DNA from: an uncultured Pseudomonadales bacterium
GTDB lineage: Bacteria > Pseudomonadota > Gammaproteobacteria > Pseudomonadales > Porticoccaceae
Length of the DNA stretch: 64,000 bases
NCBI GenBank assembly: GCA_943788445.1
Contig: CALSQH010000003.1
Span: 806,001 to 870,000 of the forward strand
Reading direction: 5' to 3'
Part shown: positions 18,116-27,657 of the stretch, piece after piece
Position numbering within the stretch: position 1 is the stretch's first letter
Layout: each line of letters starts with the position of its first letter
Made by a program: the position numbers and the translations under genes
The notes under the pieces: generated by a model
Database searches by the model: none
Told to the model about the DNA's origin: nothing
What the model saw: only the letters and a program-made list of their open reading frames with translations

Positions 18116-20983
18116 TTAGAACTTGTAGCGAGCACTCATACGATAAGCCATTGGGCTCTGATAAGAAGTCGTTTTACCAAAGTTAGCCGTATCGTCTTCT
18201 TGTACCTCAACAGTCGCATCAGCGTTCAAAGCATTAAACAGATCAAATGAAACCACTAGCTCTGAACCGCCAACGTCGAAAGCATACTGCGCATTAAGGT
18301 CGAGGTTCATATAGCTAGATGTGGTTCCCAGGGTACCGCGGGGAACAGGCTCGCCACCACAGAAAAATGACGCATTGTCATAATCCGCTGCGAAATCATC
18401 CGTTGGGTGGATACCAAAACAGCCTTTTGGACGACCCGTTTGCCACATAAAGTTTGCCCCGAGACGAATACCATTATCAAGCCGATAGGTTCCGTACATC
18501 TTAACGGTGTGACGACGATCATTTGGCAGGTTGCCCGTACCAAAATCAGTCAGACCTGGCTGGTCGAAGTTGGTGGTTAGACCCGCATCATCCTGACCAT
18601 TATCTGAACGCACATAGCCTTCGTTATTACCCCAGCTGTGAGCCCATGTATAAGATGCATCCAAGCTCCAAACACCATCAAACGGACGGCTCATAGTCGC
18701 TTCGAGAGCAGCATATTGACGCTTGGCTTCTGGGTAGTTCAGCTCCTCAGCACTCAGAGTAACCCACTCTTCCTGCTCTGGAATATAAACGGTCATTGGA
18801 GCACCCGGGTTGGCTAGAACATACTGATGGAATCCAGAAAATACTTCTTCAACCGTTTCCCCATCAGTCAGCGAATCATCCCATGCACCATTTCCGCTGT
18901 ATTGAGAGATCACCGCAGCATCAATCGCCACATCTTCAATAGAGGTTTCAAGGTTTCGATAGATCGCCTTAACACCGTAGGTCACATCACTGTCTGCTGT
19001 CATTTGATAGCCAAGAATGAATTCTGACTGATACATAGCATCAAGCTCAGAGTCTACTACAGAGCGTGTATCTGGAACTTCGCCGTTACCGAAGACTTCA
19101 GTCTCGTAAATAGCACCCAGCCCTGAAGGTGTAGAATCAGCATTCACACTGCCATCCCAATCAAAGTACTCATGAATAAATGTCTCGCCACCAGATAAAC
19201 GGATATTGGTGTTAGAAGCAATTGGGAGATAGTACAGACCCCAACTGGCAAATACTTTCTGCCTTCCATCACCCGCTGGATCCCAGGAAGCCGACAGGCG
19301 AGGAGCCCACTGATCTTCAACCGTTACAAACTCGTCACCATCGGCGTTGAAGTTAGTAAAGGTCTCATTACGCAAGCCCAGTTCAAGCATCAGGTTATCG
19401 TTTACCGACCAGGTATCCTGAATGTAGTAAGAGCTAGATTCAACATCGAACTCACCACCAGAAGCATAGGTTCGCTTACGGACATTAGCACCTGAAGGGC
19501 ATTCTGTCGCTGTATCACAGAGATAGGCTGCAGTATCATTTTCTGGGTGCAGCAACCAGTAGACACCACCTGAGTTGACGGTGAAGTTGGTTGAGACGTT
19601 TTCTTCGTTATCAATACCAAACTCTAGGAAGTGATCTCCGAGATCCCAAGACAGATCCATACGCATAGTTTTACGCTGATCTTCGCCCTCATCTACAGTA
19701 AAGGCAGTCCAGTTTCCCTGCGCGGCAAAATCAGAATCTATTACTTGGTAAACGACCGGATTAGTTGCCGTTGACGGTGCAGTGGTTCTGTTTGCGTTGT
19801 TTTCACCCGCAGAGACAGACAGCTCTATACTGTCGGTTATCTCGCCTGTGTAGGTAACAACCCAGTTTTCACCACCGCGGTTGTAGAGAGTATCACCAAG
19901 GTAAGCACCAGTAGCTTTAGTATCAAAATCGTACTCGTATGTACCTTCAACAGTATCTGCTTTATCGCTGAATGCGGTTATCTCTAAACGGTGCCCATCT
20001 GCAATGATTGCATCAAGTTTTGCACCCCAAAAACTTCCATCTAACTGCTCTTTATAACCACGACCGCTAGTGATGCCGTAGTATTCTTGGCTGTGATCTA
20101 GCTCACTATAAAGACCATAGAAGAAAACACGATCTTCAATTAAAGCGCCAGATGCATAGATGTCGTAGGTTTTATCCGTCAGTTCATCTTTGCTATTATC
20201 AGCGGCATAGGTATTGGCGCTTTGATCCAACTGTGCATCGTAATATGCGTTGACTCCAAAATCAAAATCGTTAGAACCACTCTTAGAGCGAGCGTTCATA
20301 ACACCACCGGTTGAACGGCCATACTTCGCAGAGTAACCACCCGTTTTAACCTGGATAGTCTCGTAAAATTCAAATGGAACTTTCGAAAATCCGAGACCAT
20401 TTCTAAAGTTGGTGGTGTTTAAACCGTTAATAAAGCTAGTATTCTCGGCTACAGATGAACCAGAGAAGCTTGTACCTGTAAACGCAGTATCACCGCGAGA
20501 GACACCCGGCGCTAAAAGCGTTACCGCTCCCATACTTCGGTCGACCGGCAACTGCTCTAGGTCTTCCGCACTAATAACCAAGCCGATTTCACCGATGCCC
20601 GAGTCAATAGCGGCAACTCTTGCGCCACTGACAACGACTTCCTCAATACTCTCTTCGTTGACATTGAGGCTGACTTTTGAGGTGCCAGAAATAACAACAC
20701 CAACCGTTTCAGCATCTACCACTTTGCCATTTTTACTAACGGTTACTGTATAGGTTCCAGGCGCTAGACTTCCCGAACGAAAAGACCCGGAATCACCAAC
20801 AGAAATGGATTTTGAAAGACCGCGTGTTTTATCGGAAATTACTACAATAGTTGAACTATCGGCACCCATTACACTACCGCGAATAGAGCCATCCGCCGAC
20901 TGAGCAAACGCAGTTGTCGAGCCAATAGTGACGCCCGCAATTGCAATGGCCAGCAAGCTGCCCTTTAGGATTTTTGAAGACAT
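18116..20983 (-). CDS. TonB-dependent receptor, Oar-like with N-terminal carboxypeptidase-regulatory domain
   Basis: A 955-residue outer-membrane receptor. A signal peptide (residues 1-27, ending AFAQ) is followed by an Ig-like CarboxypepD_reg domain (about 30-110; GSIRGSVMGADSS, APGTYTVTVS), a putative TonB box around EEVVVSG, the plug domain (about 115-235) and a 22-strand barrel ending in the aromatic signal ...ARYKF. This architecture (Oar/OmpA-related group) is linked to uptake or secretion of peptides and large substrates; substrate unknown. It lies 208 bases downstream of the FecA-like receptor and has its own terminator. Confidence 0.9.
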   Translation of the reverse strand: MSSKILKGSLLAIAIAGVTIGSTTAFAQSADGSIRGSVMGADSSTIVVISDKTRGLSKSISVGDSGSFRSGSLAPGTYTVTVSKNGKVVDAETVGVVISGTSKVSLNVNEESIEEVVVSGARVAAIDSGIGEIGLVISAEDLEQLPVDRSMGAVTLLAPGVSRGDTAFTGTSFSGSSVAENTSFINGLNTTNFRNGLGFSKVPFEFYETIQVKTGGYSAKYGRSTGGVMNARSKSGSNDFDFGVNAYYDAQLDQSANTYAADNSKDELTDKTYDIYASGALIEDRVFFYGLYSELDHSQEYYGITSGRGYKEQLDGSFWGAKLDAIIADGHRLEITAFSDKADTVEGTYEYDFDTKATGAYLGDTLYNRGGENWVVTYTGEITDSIELSVSAGENNANRTTAPSTATNPVVYQVIDSDFAAQGNWTAFTVDEGEDQRKTMRMDLSWDLGDHFLEFGIDNEENVSTNFTVNSGGVYWLLHPENDTAAYLCDTATECPSGANVRKRTYASGGEFDVESSSYYIQDTWSVNDNLMLELGLRNETFTNFNADGDEFVTVEDQWAPRLSASWDPAGDGRQKVFASWGLYYLPIASNTNIRLSGGETFIHEYFDWDGSVNADSTPSGLGAIYETEVFGNGEVPDTRSVVDSELDAMYQSEFILGYQMTADSDVTYGVKAIYRNLETSIEDVAIDAAVISQYSGNGAWDDSLTDGETVEEVFSGFHQYVLANPGAPMTVYIPEQEEWVTLSAEELNYPEAKRQYAALEATMSRPFDGVWSLDASYTWAHSWGNNEGYVRSDNGQDDAGLTTNFDQPGLTDFGTGNLPNDRRHTVKMYGTYRLDNGIRLGANFMWQTGRPKGCFGIHPTDDFAADYDNASFFCGGEPVPRGTLGTTSSYMNLDLNAQYAFDVGGSELVVSFDLFNALNADATVEVQEDDTANFGKTTSYQSPMAYRMSARYKF

Positions 20984-21191
20984 GATATCACTCCCATGAT
21001 TTTTAAAATTAACTGTTAAGCAGGCCCAATCTTTGAAGGCTCAGTTTTACTAACGAGTTGAATTTCTAAGATTTATAATTATTGCCCATTTCTCCGTGGG
21101 CTATAACTTCAACGTATGGGGGTGAATATTCCTCAGCTGATGAACAAAGAAGAAGAATTGCGGGAGCTGTAAAAAAACTTACATTACAGCG

Positions 21192-24100
21192 TTATAGGTG
21201 ATGGCTGAATCTGGCATAAATAAACCTGCCCGTAGATTCATAGGTTCTAGAGTCAAAATTATCGTTGAATGCAGAGGCTAGAAAAGGAGGTGCTTCATTA
21301 AGTAAATTATCAACCCCAAGAGTAATTAGAGATTCCCCCGAGTTAAAGTGATAGCTCATCTGAGCATCTTCTCGAGACCAGGCGCCAGAGGCTCGGGTAC
21401 CGCCTTGTCCATTATTGATAGTCTCACTCAGACTACTGACTCGAAATGATGAAAGCGCCACTTCCCAGCGCCCAAACTGCCAGAATAAATTGAGTCTTGT
21501 TTTCCATTCAGGCAGTGAACCTGAACCTTCAGCGGCCTCATCTTCAAAGGTGCCAGCTAAATCCTCTACCGTCGCATTTGGACCACTTTGAAATTGGTAC
21601 GACCGAATGTGCGAGCCACTAAAATCAACACCTAAACTTCCCCATTTGGCAATAAATACTCGCCACGAGATATCCGCATCCAAACCGACTAATTTTCGAG
21701 TCCCCAAATTTTCATTATTCGCCAGCACCTTGACCACCTCTCCTGATTGATCGCGAATAATTCTGCTGCTATAGCTAAGATCGGATGCATTCTGATCCAG
21801 AAAGAACTGCCCACTAGCCCCAATAACATCATTGACTTCAATTCGATAGGCATCTATTCCAAACGTGAAATTGCGCAGCCCGGGTGGCGTATAAATAAAG
21901 CCAAGAGAAAGGTTTTTGGAGGTTTCAGGTCGAAGCTTGGAATTACCGCCGGTAATAGTCAAATACTGTGCTCGCAATGGATCAGTCTGTACATCGCAAC
22001 CTAATAATAAACCAACATTCTCAGCTACTGAGCAAGGATCTAGCAAAAATGCGTGGCTGATACTGTCGCTTTGGTTTAGTTCAAATAGTGACGGTGCGCG
22101 GAATCCCTGAGAGACACTGCCGCGTAACATCAAATCACTGTTTGGACGGTATCGCAGTGCCAGCTTAGGATTGGCCTGCGTACCAAAATCACTGTACTGA
22201 GCGGTTCTAAGTGAAATATTAGCCTCTAAAATAGTTTCTGCAATTGAATTTTTACCGGCAATTATTGGGACTAGCGACTCAACATACAGCTCTGAGCTAG
22301 TTCTATCTCCGCGACTACTTCCAAACTCTCCACCAATTAATTGATTGTTTTCTACCCGCGAATCAGCCTCGGTGGCAAAGGTTTCTCGACGTATTTCAAT
22401 GCCCGCAGCAAATTCAATACTTTCCACCATTGAAACTTCAACAACCTGTGACACATCAATATTTAAAGATGCCAGCGTTGATTGGCCTCTATTAATGGCG
22501 TTGCCACGAATATAATTAAGCTGCTCATCATCAATGGCCTCTGGCGAGCCAAAGAAATTAATCGGAACGCAACCATTCGCATCTGTACAGACGCTACTAT
22601 CGCCAAGTCCACGAGTAATATTCGTTAAGTTGACCAAATTCTGCCATTTTTCAATAGCTTTATTTTTACTCCAATTGAGACTGACCTGCCACTCGCCATT
22701 GATTAGCGAACCCATCAGTCTAGTATTAGCGCGAAATGTCTTAGACTGATTACTTTGCACTCGCGGGCCAAGACCCAACAACCTAATACGTGCATCGGTA
22801 ATATCCTGCGCAAAAGGATTAAATATGTTGGCCGCCGAAATAGTGATTGGAATCTCTTCAAAGGCAGTAAAAATTGGCGCCGGAGCGAAAGTAATGCGGG
22901 TATTATTTTCTACATAACCGAGTTCGAAACTACTTTCTACGGCGTTTAACTCGGTAAGACTACCCGACAAATAAAAGGAGTCCCGCGCCGCAGGTACAAG
23001 AGAGGAGGTATAGGCCGGATAATCAAAAAGATCTTCATCAGTTACCTGCCGAAAATCTGACTCAGAAGAAGACGTAAACAAATCTTCTGTAAGAGTAAAA
23101 ATTTCACCGCCGACAAGCATTCGCGCATTTCCCGTAGCACTTGAACGACGATCAGCTCCACCAAACCCTCGAGCATCGGCCGACCTCGAGATTTCCCTAT
23201 CACGACTAAAAAACCCGTCCTGATCATAGTGCGATGCCATTGCCAACATATCGACTCCGGCCAATCTACCTCCGGCCAAGATATCGTAACGATGAGTATA
23301 ATTGTCCCCGGCATCCGACGCCCCGGAAAAAGTATTCAGCAGAACCCCATCAAAACTCTTGCGCAAAATCACATTAACGACGCCAGCAATGGCATCTGAG
23401 CCATAGATAGAAGAGCCACTGTCTTTGAGAATTTCGATTCGATCAACTGCCGCCAGAGGAATACTATTGAGATCAACAGACCCACCGTCAATTGCATTTG
23501 ATGCACTGCGCAAGCCGTTTATCAACACCAGGGTATTGGTTGCCGGCAATCCGCGCAGAGTCACACTTGCGGTTCCATGGCCCCCATTGCTAACTGCTGT
23601 GCTGGCAGAATTTCCTGCCACCTCCGGAGTAAACTTCATCAATTGAGATAGTGTTTGAGCGCCAGACAGGCGAATCTCCGTAGCAGTAATAATATCTGTA
23701 GGTGTAAATGCATTGCCATTGATTTGCTTAAATCTCGAACCGGTTAGCGGCTTCCCACGAACAATCAATTCTTCAATCATAGGATACTGCTGTTTACTCC
23801 GCTCAAGGTCCTCATGCATAGCGGAACAATCCCAGCCCGCGCTACAGCGTGGCAATACCACCACTGTCAGAGGGCCGACAACACGAAATTCTATTTCACG
23901 GTTTTCAACCAGCTGTTCTAATATCTGCAAGATACTAAAGTTACCCACTAACTCAGGGGCGTCTTGATCGTCAGGAAGTGAGGAGGGGAAAATAATTGAG
24001 GTCTGCGTCTGCTGGCCCAGACTTATGAGCGCAGCATGAAGGCTGCCCCGAGGCAATTTAATACTGTACTGATCCGTCACGATCGCTTGAGCTAAGGAGC

Positions 24101-24197
24101 CTGCAAGCAATAAGACAAAACAGGTGGCGGCCAAAAGCAGTGATCGACTAACCATCAACCCGCGGTAAAACCGATAAAAGAATCCAAAACATGCCAT
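21192..24197 (-). CDS. TonB-dependent receptor with STN signalling domain (FecA-like)
   Basis: A 1001-residue outer-membrane transducer. After a signal peptide comes an STN domain (about residues 44-115, YSIKLPRGSLHAALISLGQQ), which contacts FecR in the periplasm, then the plug (about 143-275; LVLINGLRS, DRIEILKDSGSSIYGSDAIAG) and a large barrel. The start at 24197 gives a long n-region; an ATG at 24155 (MVSRSLLL...) would give a conventional signal peptide and is a fair alternative. The last residue is Leu rather than the usual Phe. It starts 40 bases after the FecR gene, so the two are one operon. Substrate unknown. Confidence 0.9.
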   Translation of the reverse strand: MACFGFFYRFYRGLMVSRSLLLAATCFVLLLAGSLAQAIVTDQYSIKLPRGSLHAALISLGQQTQTSIIFPSSLPDDQDAPELVGNFSILQILEQLVENREIEFRVVGPLTVVVLPRCSAGWDCSAMHEDLERSKQQYPMIEELIVRGKPLTGSRFKQINGNAFTPTDIITATEIRLSGAQTLSQLMKFTPEVAGNSASTAVSNGGHGTASVTLRGLPATNTLVLINGLRSASNAIDGGSVDLNSIPLAAVDRIEILKDSGSSIYGSDAIAGVVNVILRKSFDGVLLNTFSGASDAGDNYTHRYDILAGGRLAGVDMLAMASHYDQDGFFSRDREISRSADARGFGGADRRSSATGNARMLVGGEIFTLTEDLFTSSSESDFRQVTDEDLFDYPAYTSSLVPAARDSFYLSGSLTELNAVESSFELGYVENNTRITFAPAPIFTAFEEIPITISAANIFNPFAQDITDARIRLLGLGPRVQSNQSKTFRANTRLMGSLINGEWQVSLNWSKNKAIEKWQNLVNLTNITRGLGDSSVCTDANGCVPINFFGSPEAIDDEQLNYIRGNAINRGQSTLASLNIDVSQVVEVSMVESIEFAAGIEIRRETFATEADSRVENNQLIGGEFGSSRGDRTSSELYVESLVPIIAGKNSIAETILEANISLRTAQYSDFGTQANPKLALRYRPNSDLMLRGSVSQGFRAPSLFELNQSDSISHAFLLDPCSVAENVGLLLGCDVQTDPLRAQYLTITGGNSKLRPETSKNLSLGFIYTPPGLRNFTFGIDAYRIEVNDVIGASGQFFLDQNASDLSYSSRIIRDQSGEVVKVLANNENLGTRKLVGLDADISWRVFIAKWGSLGVDFSGSHIRSYQFQSGPNATVEDLAGTFEDEAAEGSGSLPEWKTRLNLFWQFGRWEVALSSFRVSSLSETINNGQGGTRASGAWSREDAQMSYHFNSGESLITLGVDNLLNEAPPFLASAFNDNFDSRTYESTGRFIYARFSHHL

Positions 24198-24237
24198 ACG
24201 GCACAGGCCCAGATTAAATGTAGAAGGACATTAAACC

Positions 24238-25272
24238 TTATGGATTGGGTTGAGACAACAACCATTTATTGTTGCGGGGAGTCAGCTCTAAGCCCAGCGC
24301 ATGAGCAACTGCAACGAGCGTTTCTTTCTTTTGACGAGATGAGAAAGTACCAGAAATTTTGATATTTTTTGACACATCAGCAGCAACAACAACTTTTTTA
24401 TGTAGATAGCGATTGAGCATCTCAACGGCATCCTCAATCGAGGTGTTATCAAATAAAAGCTGTCCTTGTCGCCATGCGGTCGCTTGAAGATTCCGCATCT
24501 TGGGTTTGGACAGGCCTCGAACTGAGTCAATTTCCACGACTTGATCGACCGTCAACAACTGTGATCGTGCTGCAGTGACAGAGGATCCGCCATCCTCTTC
24601 CACACGCACTATACCTTCAGTTACAGACAGGATACTGTTCTGATCAGTGACCCGATAAATATTGAAGGCCGTTCCCACAGCTCGAACTGTTGTGCCCGCT
24701 ACATCGACGATAAAAGGCCTGTCTTTATCTGGGGCAACCGTGAAAAACACCTCGCCTTTAAGTAGCTCAATCTCACGAAAATCCTTGTTGAGAGTCACAG
24801 CGATTGCACTATTAGTGTTGAGTTCAACAACGCTGCCATCAGCAAGGGCAACCGCGAGATACTGGCCTGTAGCCGCTCTGTAAATGTCGCCCTGAGGCTG
24901 AAAATTAAATACCGCGATAAAACCAATCGCGGCCAATGAGAGTGCTAAGGCCGAGGGTTTCCAAAAGATTTTCCAGCTGTCTAACAGACTAAATCCTATT
25001 GATGGCTTTATTTTAGTGGGCTCAACAGGCTTTGCTGTTTTATCTAAATCAAAGTTGCCGGCTAAAAGCTCATCTACGGGTAAATGAGATACCACACCCA
25101 GCGTGTCCCAGAGCTCGAGAGCCTGATCCCAGGCCAATTGATGGCTTTCATCGGATACAAGCCAATTAGAAAATTCTTCGAGATTTTGCTCGCCGACATT
25201 TTCTCCGCGCAACGCAACAACCCAAGCATAAGCTTGATCTAAGACTATTTTATCAATATGCGTTGAAATCAA
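24238..25272 (-). CDS. FecR-family anti-sigma regulator
   Basis: A 344-residue single-pass inner-membrane protein that relays the receptor signal to the ECF sigma factor. Order: cytoplasmic DUF4880 domain (about 8-60; AYAWVVALRG, ESHQLAWDQALELW), a transmembrane helix (about 108-125), the FecR domain (about 132-235; LADGSVVELNTNS, FREIELLKGEVFF, GTAFNIY) and a C-terminal STN/DUF4974-like domain (about 275-335). The only available start is TTG at 25272, since a stop lies four codons upstream; no clear ribosome site is visible. It pairs with the sigma gene at 25.6-26.2 kb. Confidence 0.88.
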   Translation of the reverse strand: MISTHIDKIVLDQAYAWVVALRGENVGEQNLEEFSNWLVSDESHQLAWDQALELWDTLGVVSHLPVDELLAGNFDLDKTAKPVEPTKIKPSIGFSLLDSWKIFWKPSALALSLAAIGFIAVFNFQPQGDIYRAATGQYLAVALADGSVVELNTNSAIAVTLNKDFREIELLKGEVFFTVAPDKDRPFIVDVAGTTVRAVGTAFNIYRVTDQNSILSVTEGIVRVEEDGGSSVTAARSQLLTVDQVVEIDSVRGLSKPKMRNLQATAWRQGQLLFDNTSIEDAVEMLNRYLHKKVVVAADVSKNIKISGTFSSRQKKETLVAVAHALGLELTPRNNKWLLSQPNP

Positions 25273-25637
25273 TGGATTTTAAACACTCAATATGAGCGCA
25301 TTCCTCTATTTAATAATTATTGTCACTGCTGAGACGAGTAGGAGTAAAAATACCCCATACGATTTTTATACCTAGCACAGCAATCAAAGTGAAGTTTAAG
25401 TACGTCAGGGGTACCAACCTCACAGACCTTCAGTGATTGCACATACAATATTCATACCATAATCCCCTATTGAGGCCAATCTTAAGCTTGGCTCAAGACC
25501 TGCGGCAGAATACACGTCTATGACTGGCCTCTCAGGCCTCTCTGAAATAGCGCATACGCACCATAAAAGATCAAAGAGCGCACCAATATGGGGCTCAACG
25601 GCTCTTCAGTGCAGTGATTTAGGACTAATAGATTGCT
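25273..25637 (-). promoter_or_regulatory. 365-base gap between the FecI sigma gene and fecR
   Basis: No coding frame is evident here. The FecR end carries a possible ECF promoter (listed separately). The rest is mixed-composition DNA without a clear repeat or terminator. FecI and FecR genes usually touch or nearly touch, so the gap suggests that fecR and its receptor have their own promoter. Confidence 0.5.
25331..25360 (-). promoter_or_regulatory. possible ECF sigma promoter for fecR-receptor operon
   Basis: On the minus strand, CGTATGGGGTA is followed after 14 bases by CGTCTC, about 60 bases ahead of the fecR start. A G-rich -35 and a CGTC-type -10 at this spacing are the general form of ECF promoters. 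The assignment is by pattern only; the natural candidate regulator is the sigma factor encoded just upstream. Confidence 0.4.
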
Positions 25638-26186
25638 CTATAGCTGCTCTGCCTCAGCCAGAGCACTTCGCAGGTGCTTAAGCGCCTCAAGGATATATTT
25701 TTCAACCGAACTCACAGAGACACCCATCTGTTCTGCAATCTCTCCATAGGTCAGGCCTTTGGCTCGATTAAGAATAAAAGCCTGCCTCGGATTTTGTGGC
25801 AACTTGGCTAGGGCTGCGTAAATAAAACTCAGCGTCTGCTTGGCCTCCATTTCTCTCTCGAGAGGAATATTCTCAATTTGCGCACTGACAGGCGTAGAAC
25901 TGTCACTGGGGACTTTTGCGCCCTCCCGTTCCAAATAGTTTTGATGCAATACTTTTCTTCGCAGCTGATCGATAGACATGTTGGCAGCGACTTGAAAAAG
26001 AAACGCCTTAGCGTTGGATAATTTGTCGGGATTATCTAGAGTATAAAGACGGATAAACGCCGCCTGCGCGATATCCTCGGCATCTTCACGACTATTCATG
26101 CGACGAGCCAGAAAACGCACTAGCGTCGCACTGTGCAGGCTAATCAAATTTTCGACGAAATCTTTATTATTGTAATTCATACTCAT
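25638..26186 (-). CDS. FecI-like ECF sigma factor
   Basis: A 182-residue extracytoplasmic-function sigma factor. Region 2 covers about residues 10-80 (LVRFLARRMNSREDAEDIAQAAF; AKAFLFQVAANMSIDQLRR) and region 4 about 125-175 (LPQNPRQAFILNRAKGLTYGEIA, then GVSVSSVEKYILEALKHLR). This is the FecI subgroup that works with a FecR and a receptor with an STN domain, both encoded downstream. It probably turns on the receptor when the ligand is bound. Divergent from the alpha/beta hydrolase gene. Confidence 0.92.
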   Translation of the reverse strand: MSMNYNNKDFVENLISLHSATLVRFLARRMNSREDAEDIAQAAFIRLYTLDNPDKLSNAKAFLFQVAANMSIDQLRRKVLHQNYLEREGAKVPSDSSTPVSAQIENIPLEREMEAKQTLSFIYAALAKLPQNPRQAFILNRAKGLTYGEIAEQMGVSVSSVEKYILEALKHLRSALAEAEQL

Positions 26187-26265
26187 TCTGACAAGATGTG
26201 ATTGGTACGGTTACAAATTACATAAGTATTTTTAAGGAACTCTAACACAATTTTCGGATAAATCT

Positions 26266-27225
26266 ATGCGTTACGCCCAATCAGACTCTGCACCGCAAAA
26301 CATAGAGTGCCTAGGACAAAAACTTCCTGCGTTTAATGCCAATGCTATTGCTGACTTGAGTTCTAATAAGGCGCTTAAAAATTACCTCGACTTTTATCGC
26401 CTGCCAATTCCAAACAACAACTTAAAGCTACTTGCTGGGCATCTATCCAATACTGAGCAACAGACTCATATTATGGTCTGGCAACCTGTCACTGCTCAGG
26501 GAACTGTGGTGTTGGTTCACGGTTATCTCGATCATACCGGCCTGTATAGAAACCTAATCCGTGAACTACTCGACCGACAATTCGCCGTGGTGTGTTTTGA
26601 TCTTATTGGCCACGGACTATCGAGTGGCGAGCCAGGCTATATTGCCAATTACAGCGAATATGTCCGCCAGCTTAATCAGGTGATTCAAGCAACGTCTAAT
26701 TTATGCCCCGGGCCACTCCATGGAATAGGCCAGAGTACCGGCGGCGCAATCTTGCTAAAACATCTCATAGAAAAGCCTGACGCAAGCAACTACCCCTTCG
26801 CCAGCCTCAATCTGCTGGCACCCCTTGTACAACCGCATTCCTGGAAAGTAAATCGCTGGGTTTTTAAGCTTACAGGCCGTTTTAGGGAAACCCTCAAAAG
26901 AGTATTTCGCAAAAACTCTCACGACCCAGAATTCCTATATTTTCTTCAGCATCAGGACCCCTTCCAGCCGCACAGACTTCCCAAAGACTGGATCGGAGCT
27001 ATGGCAGAGTGGATTACCGAGATAGAAAACCACTCTGGAAGCCCCTTCCCTATTAATGTAATTCAAGGGAATGAAGACGGAACTCTGGACTGGCAATACA
27101 ACATAAAGCTGCTTGAGGAGAAATTTCCAAATATGACGCTCAACCTGATTAAAGGGGCTGGCCACCATATGGTTAATGAGCGCCAAGACTTGAGAGAAAA
27201 AATCTTTACCGCTATTAAGCTTTAA
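26266..27225 (+). CDS. alpha/beta hydrolase (lysophospholipase/monoacylglycerol lipase type)
   Basis: A 319-residue alpha/beta-hydrolase of the serine aminopeptidase S33 (Hydrolase_4) group. The oxyanion segment is VLVHGYLDHTGLY (about 85), the nucleophile is Ser157 in GIGQSTGGA, and the last triad residue is the histidine in GAGHHMVNE near residue 306. DLIGHGLSSG is the typical strand-loop of monoacylglycerol lipases. No signal peptide is visible, so it is likely cytoplasmic. It is divergent from the ECF sigma gene (80 bases between), so a functional link to that locus is possible but unproven. Confidence 0.82.
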   Translation: MRYAQSDSAPQNIECLGQKLPAFNANAIADLSSNKALKNYLDFYRLPIPNNNLKLLAGHLSNTEQQTHIMVWQPVTAQGTVVLVHGYLDHTGLYRNLIRELLDRQFAVVCFDLIGHGLSSGEPGYIANYSEYVRQLNQVIQATSNLCPGPLHGIGQSTGGAILLKHLIEKPDASNYPFASLNLLAPLVQPHSWKVNRWVFKLTGRFRETLKRVFRKNSHDPEFLYFLQHQDPFQPHRLPKDWIGAMAEWITEIENHSGSPFPINVIQGNEDGTLDWQYNIKLLEEKFPNMTLNLIKGAGHHMVNERQDLREKIFTAIKL

Positions 27226-27238
27226 GACAAGACAGCGC

Positions 27239-27628
27239 TCAGGATTTTGGGACTTGACGCTTATTGCCCTGATCATCAATTGCCACAAAGACAAATTCAC
27301 CTTCAGTCACTTTGCTGGAATCTGCCTGATGATCTCCCTCGACCCAGGCTTCAATTAAAATACGCATCGAACTGCATCCCAGTGAAATAATATGCGCATA
27401 ACAACCCACCACCGCACCCACCGGAACCGAATTGAGAAACGACATACTGCTGATTGCCACTGTAGCAACACGCCCCTTGGCAATTCTACCGGCCAGAATC
27501 GCTCCCGCTAAATCCATTTGGCCAAGTAGCCAACCACCAAAAATATCGCCGTTGGCATTGGTTTCTCGGGGCATGGCAATGGTTTGAGAAATTAACTTTC
27601 CGGCTGGTGCCGGCGATTGATTTTCCAT
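27239..27628 (-). CDS. acyl-CoA thioesterase, hotdog fold (YciA-like)
   Basis: Encodes a 129-residue hotdog thioesterase that hydrolyses acyl-CoA to fatty acid and CoA. Matching segments are TIAMPRETNANGDIFGGWLLGQMD (the conserved N/D-GG region of YciA/BFIT types), FLNSVPVGAVVGCYA and a short C-terminus. The open frame runs on to 27703, but the sensible start is the ATG at 27628 (MENQSPAP); the extension would overlap the DctM gene. It is 29 bases downstream of dctM and converges on the hydrolase gene. Confidence 0.88.
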   Translation of the reverse strand: MENQSPAPAGKLISQTIAMPRETNANGDIFGGWLLGQMDLAGAILAGRIAKGRVATVAISSMSFLNSVPVGAVVGCYAHIISLGCSSMRILIEAWVEGDHQADSSKVTEGEFVFVAIDDQGNKRQVPKS

Positions 27629-27657
27629 AACGTACTGATCCCTGTTTGAAACGAATA

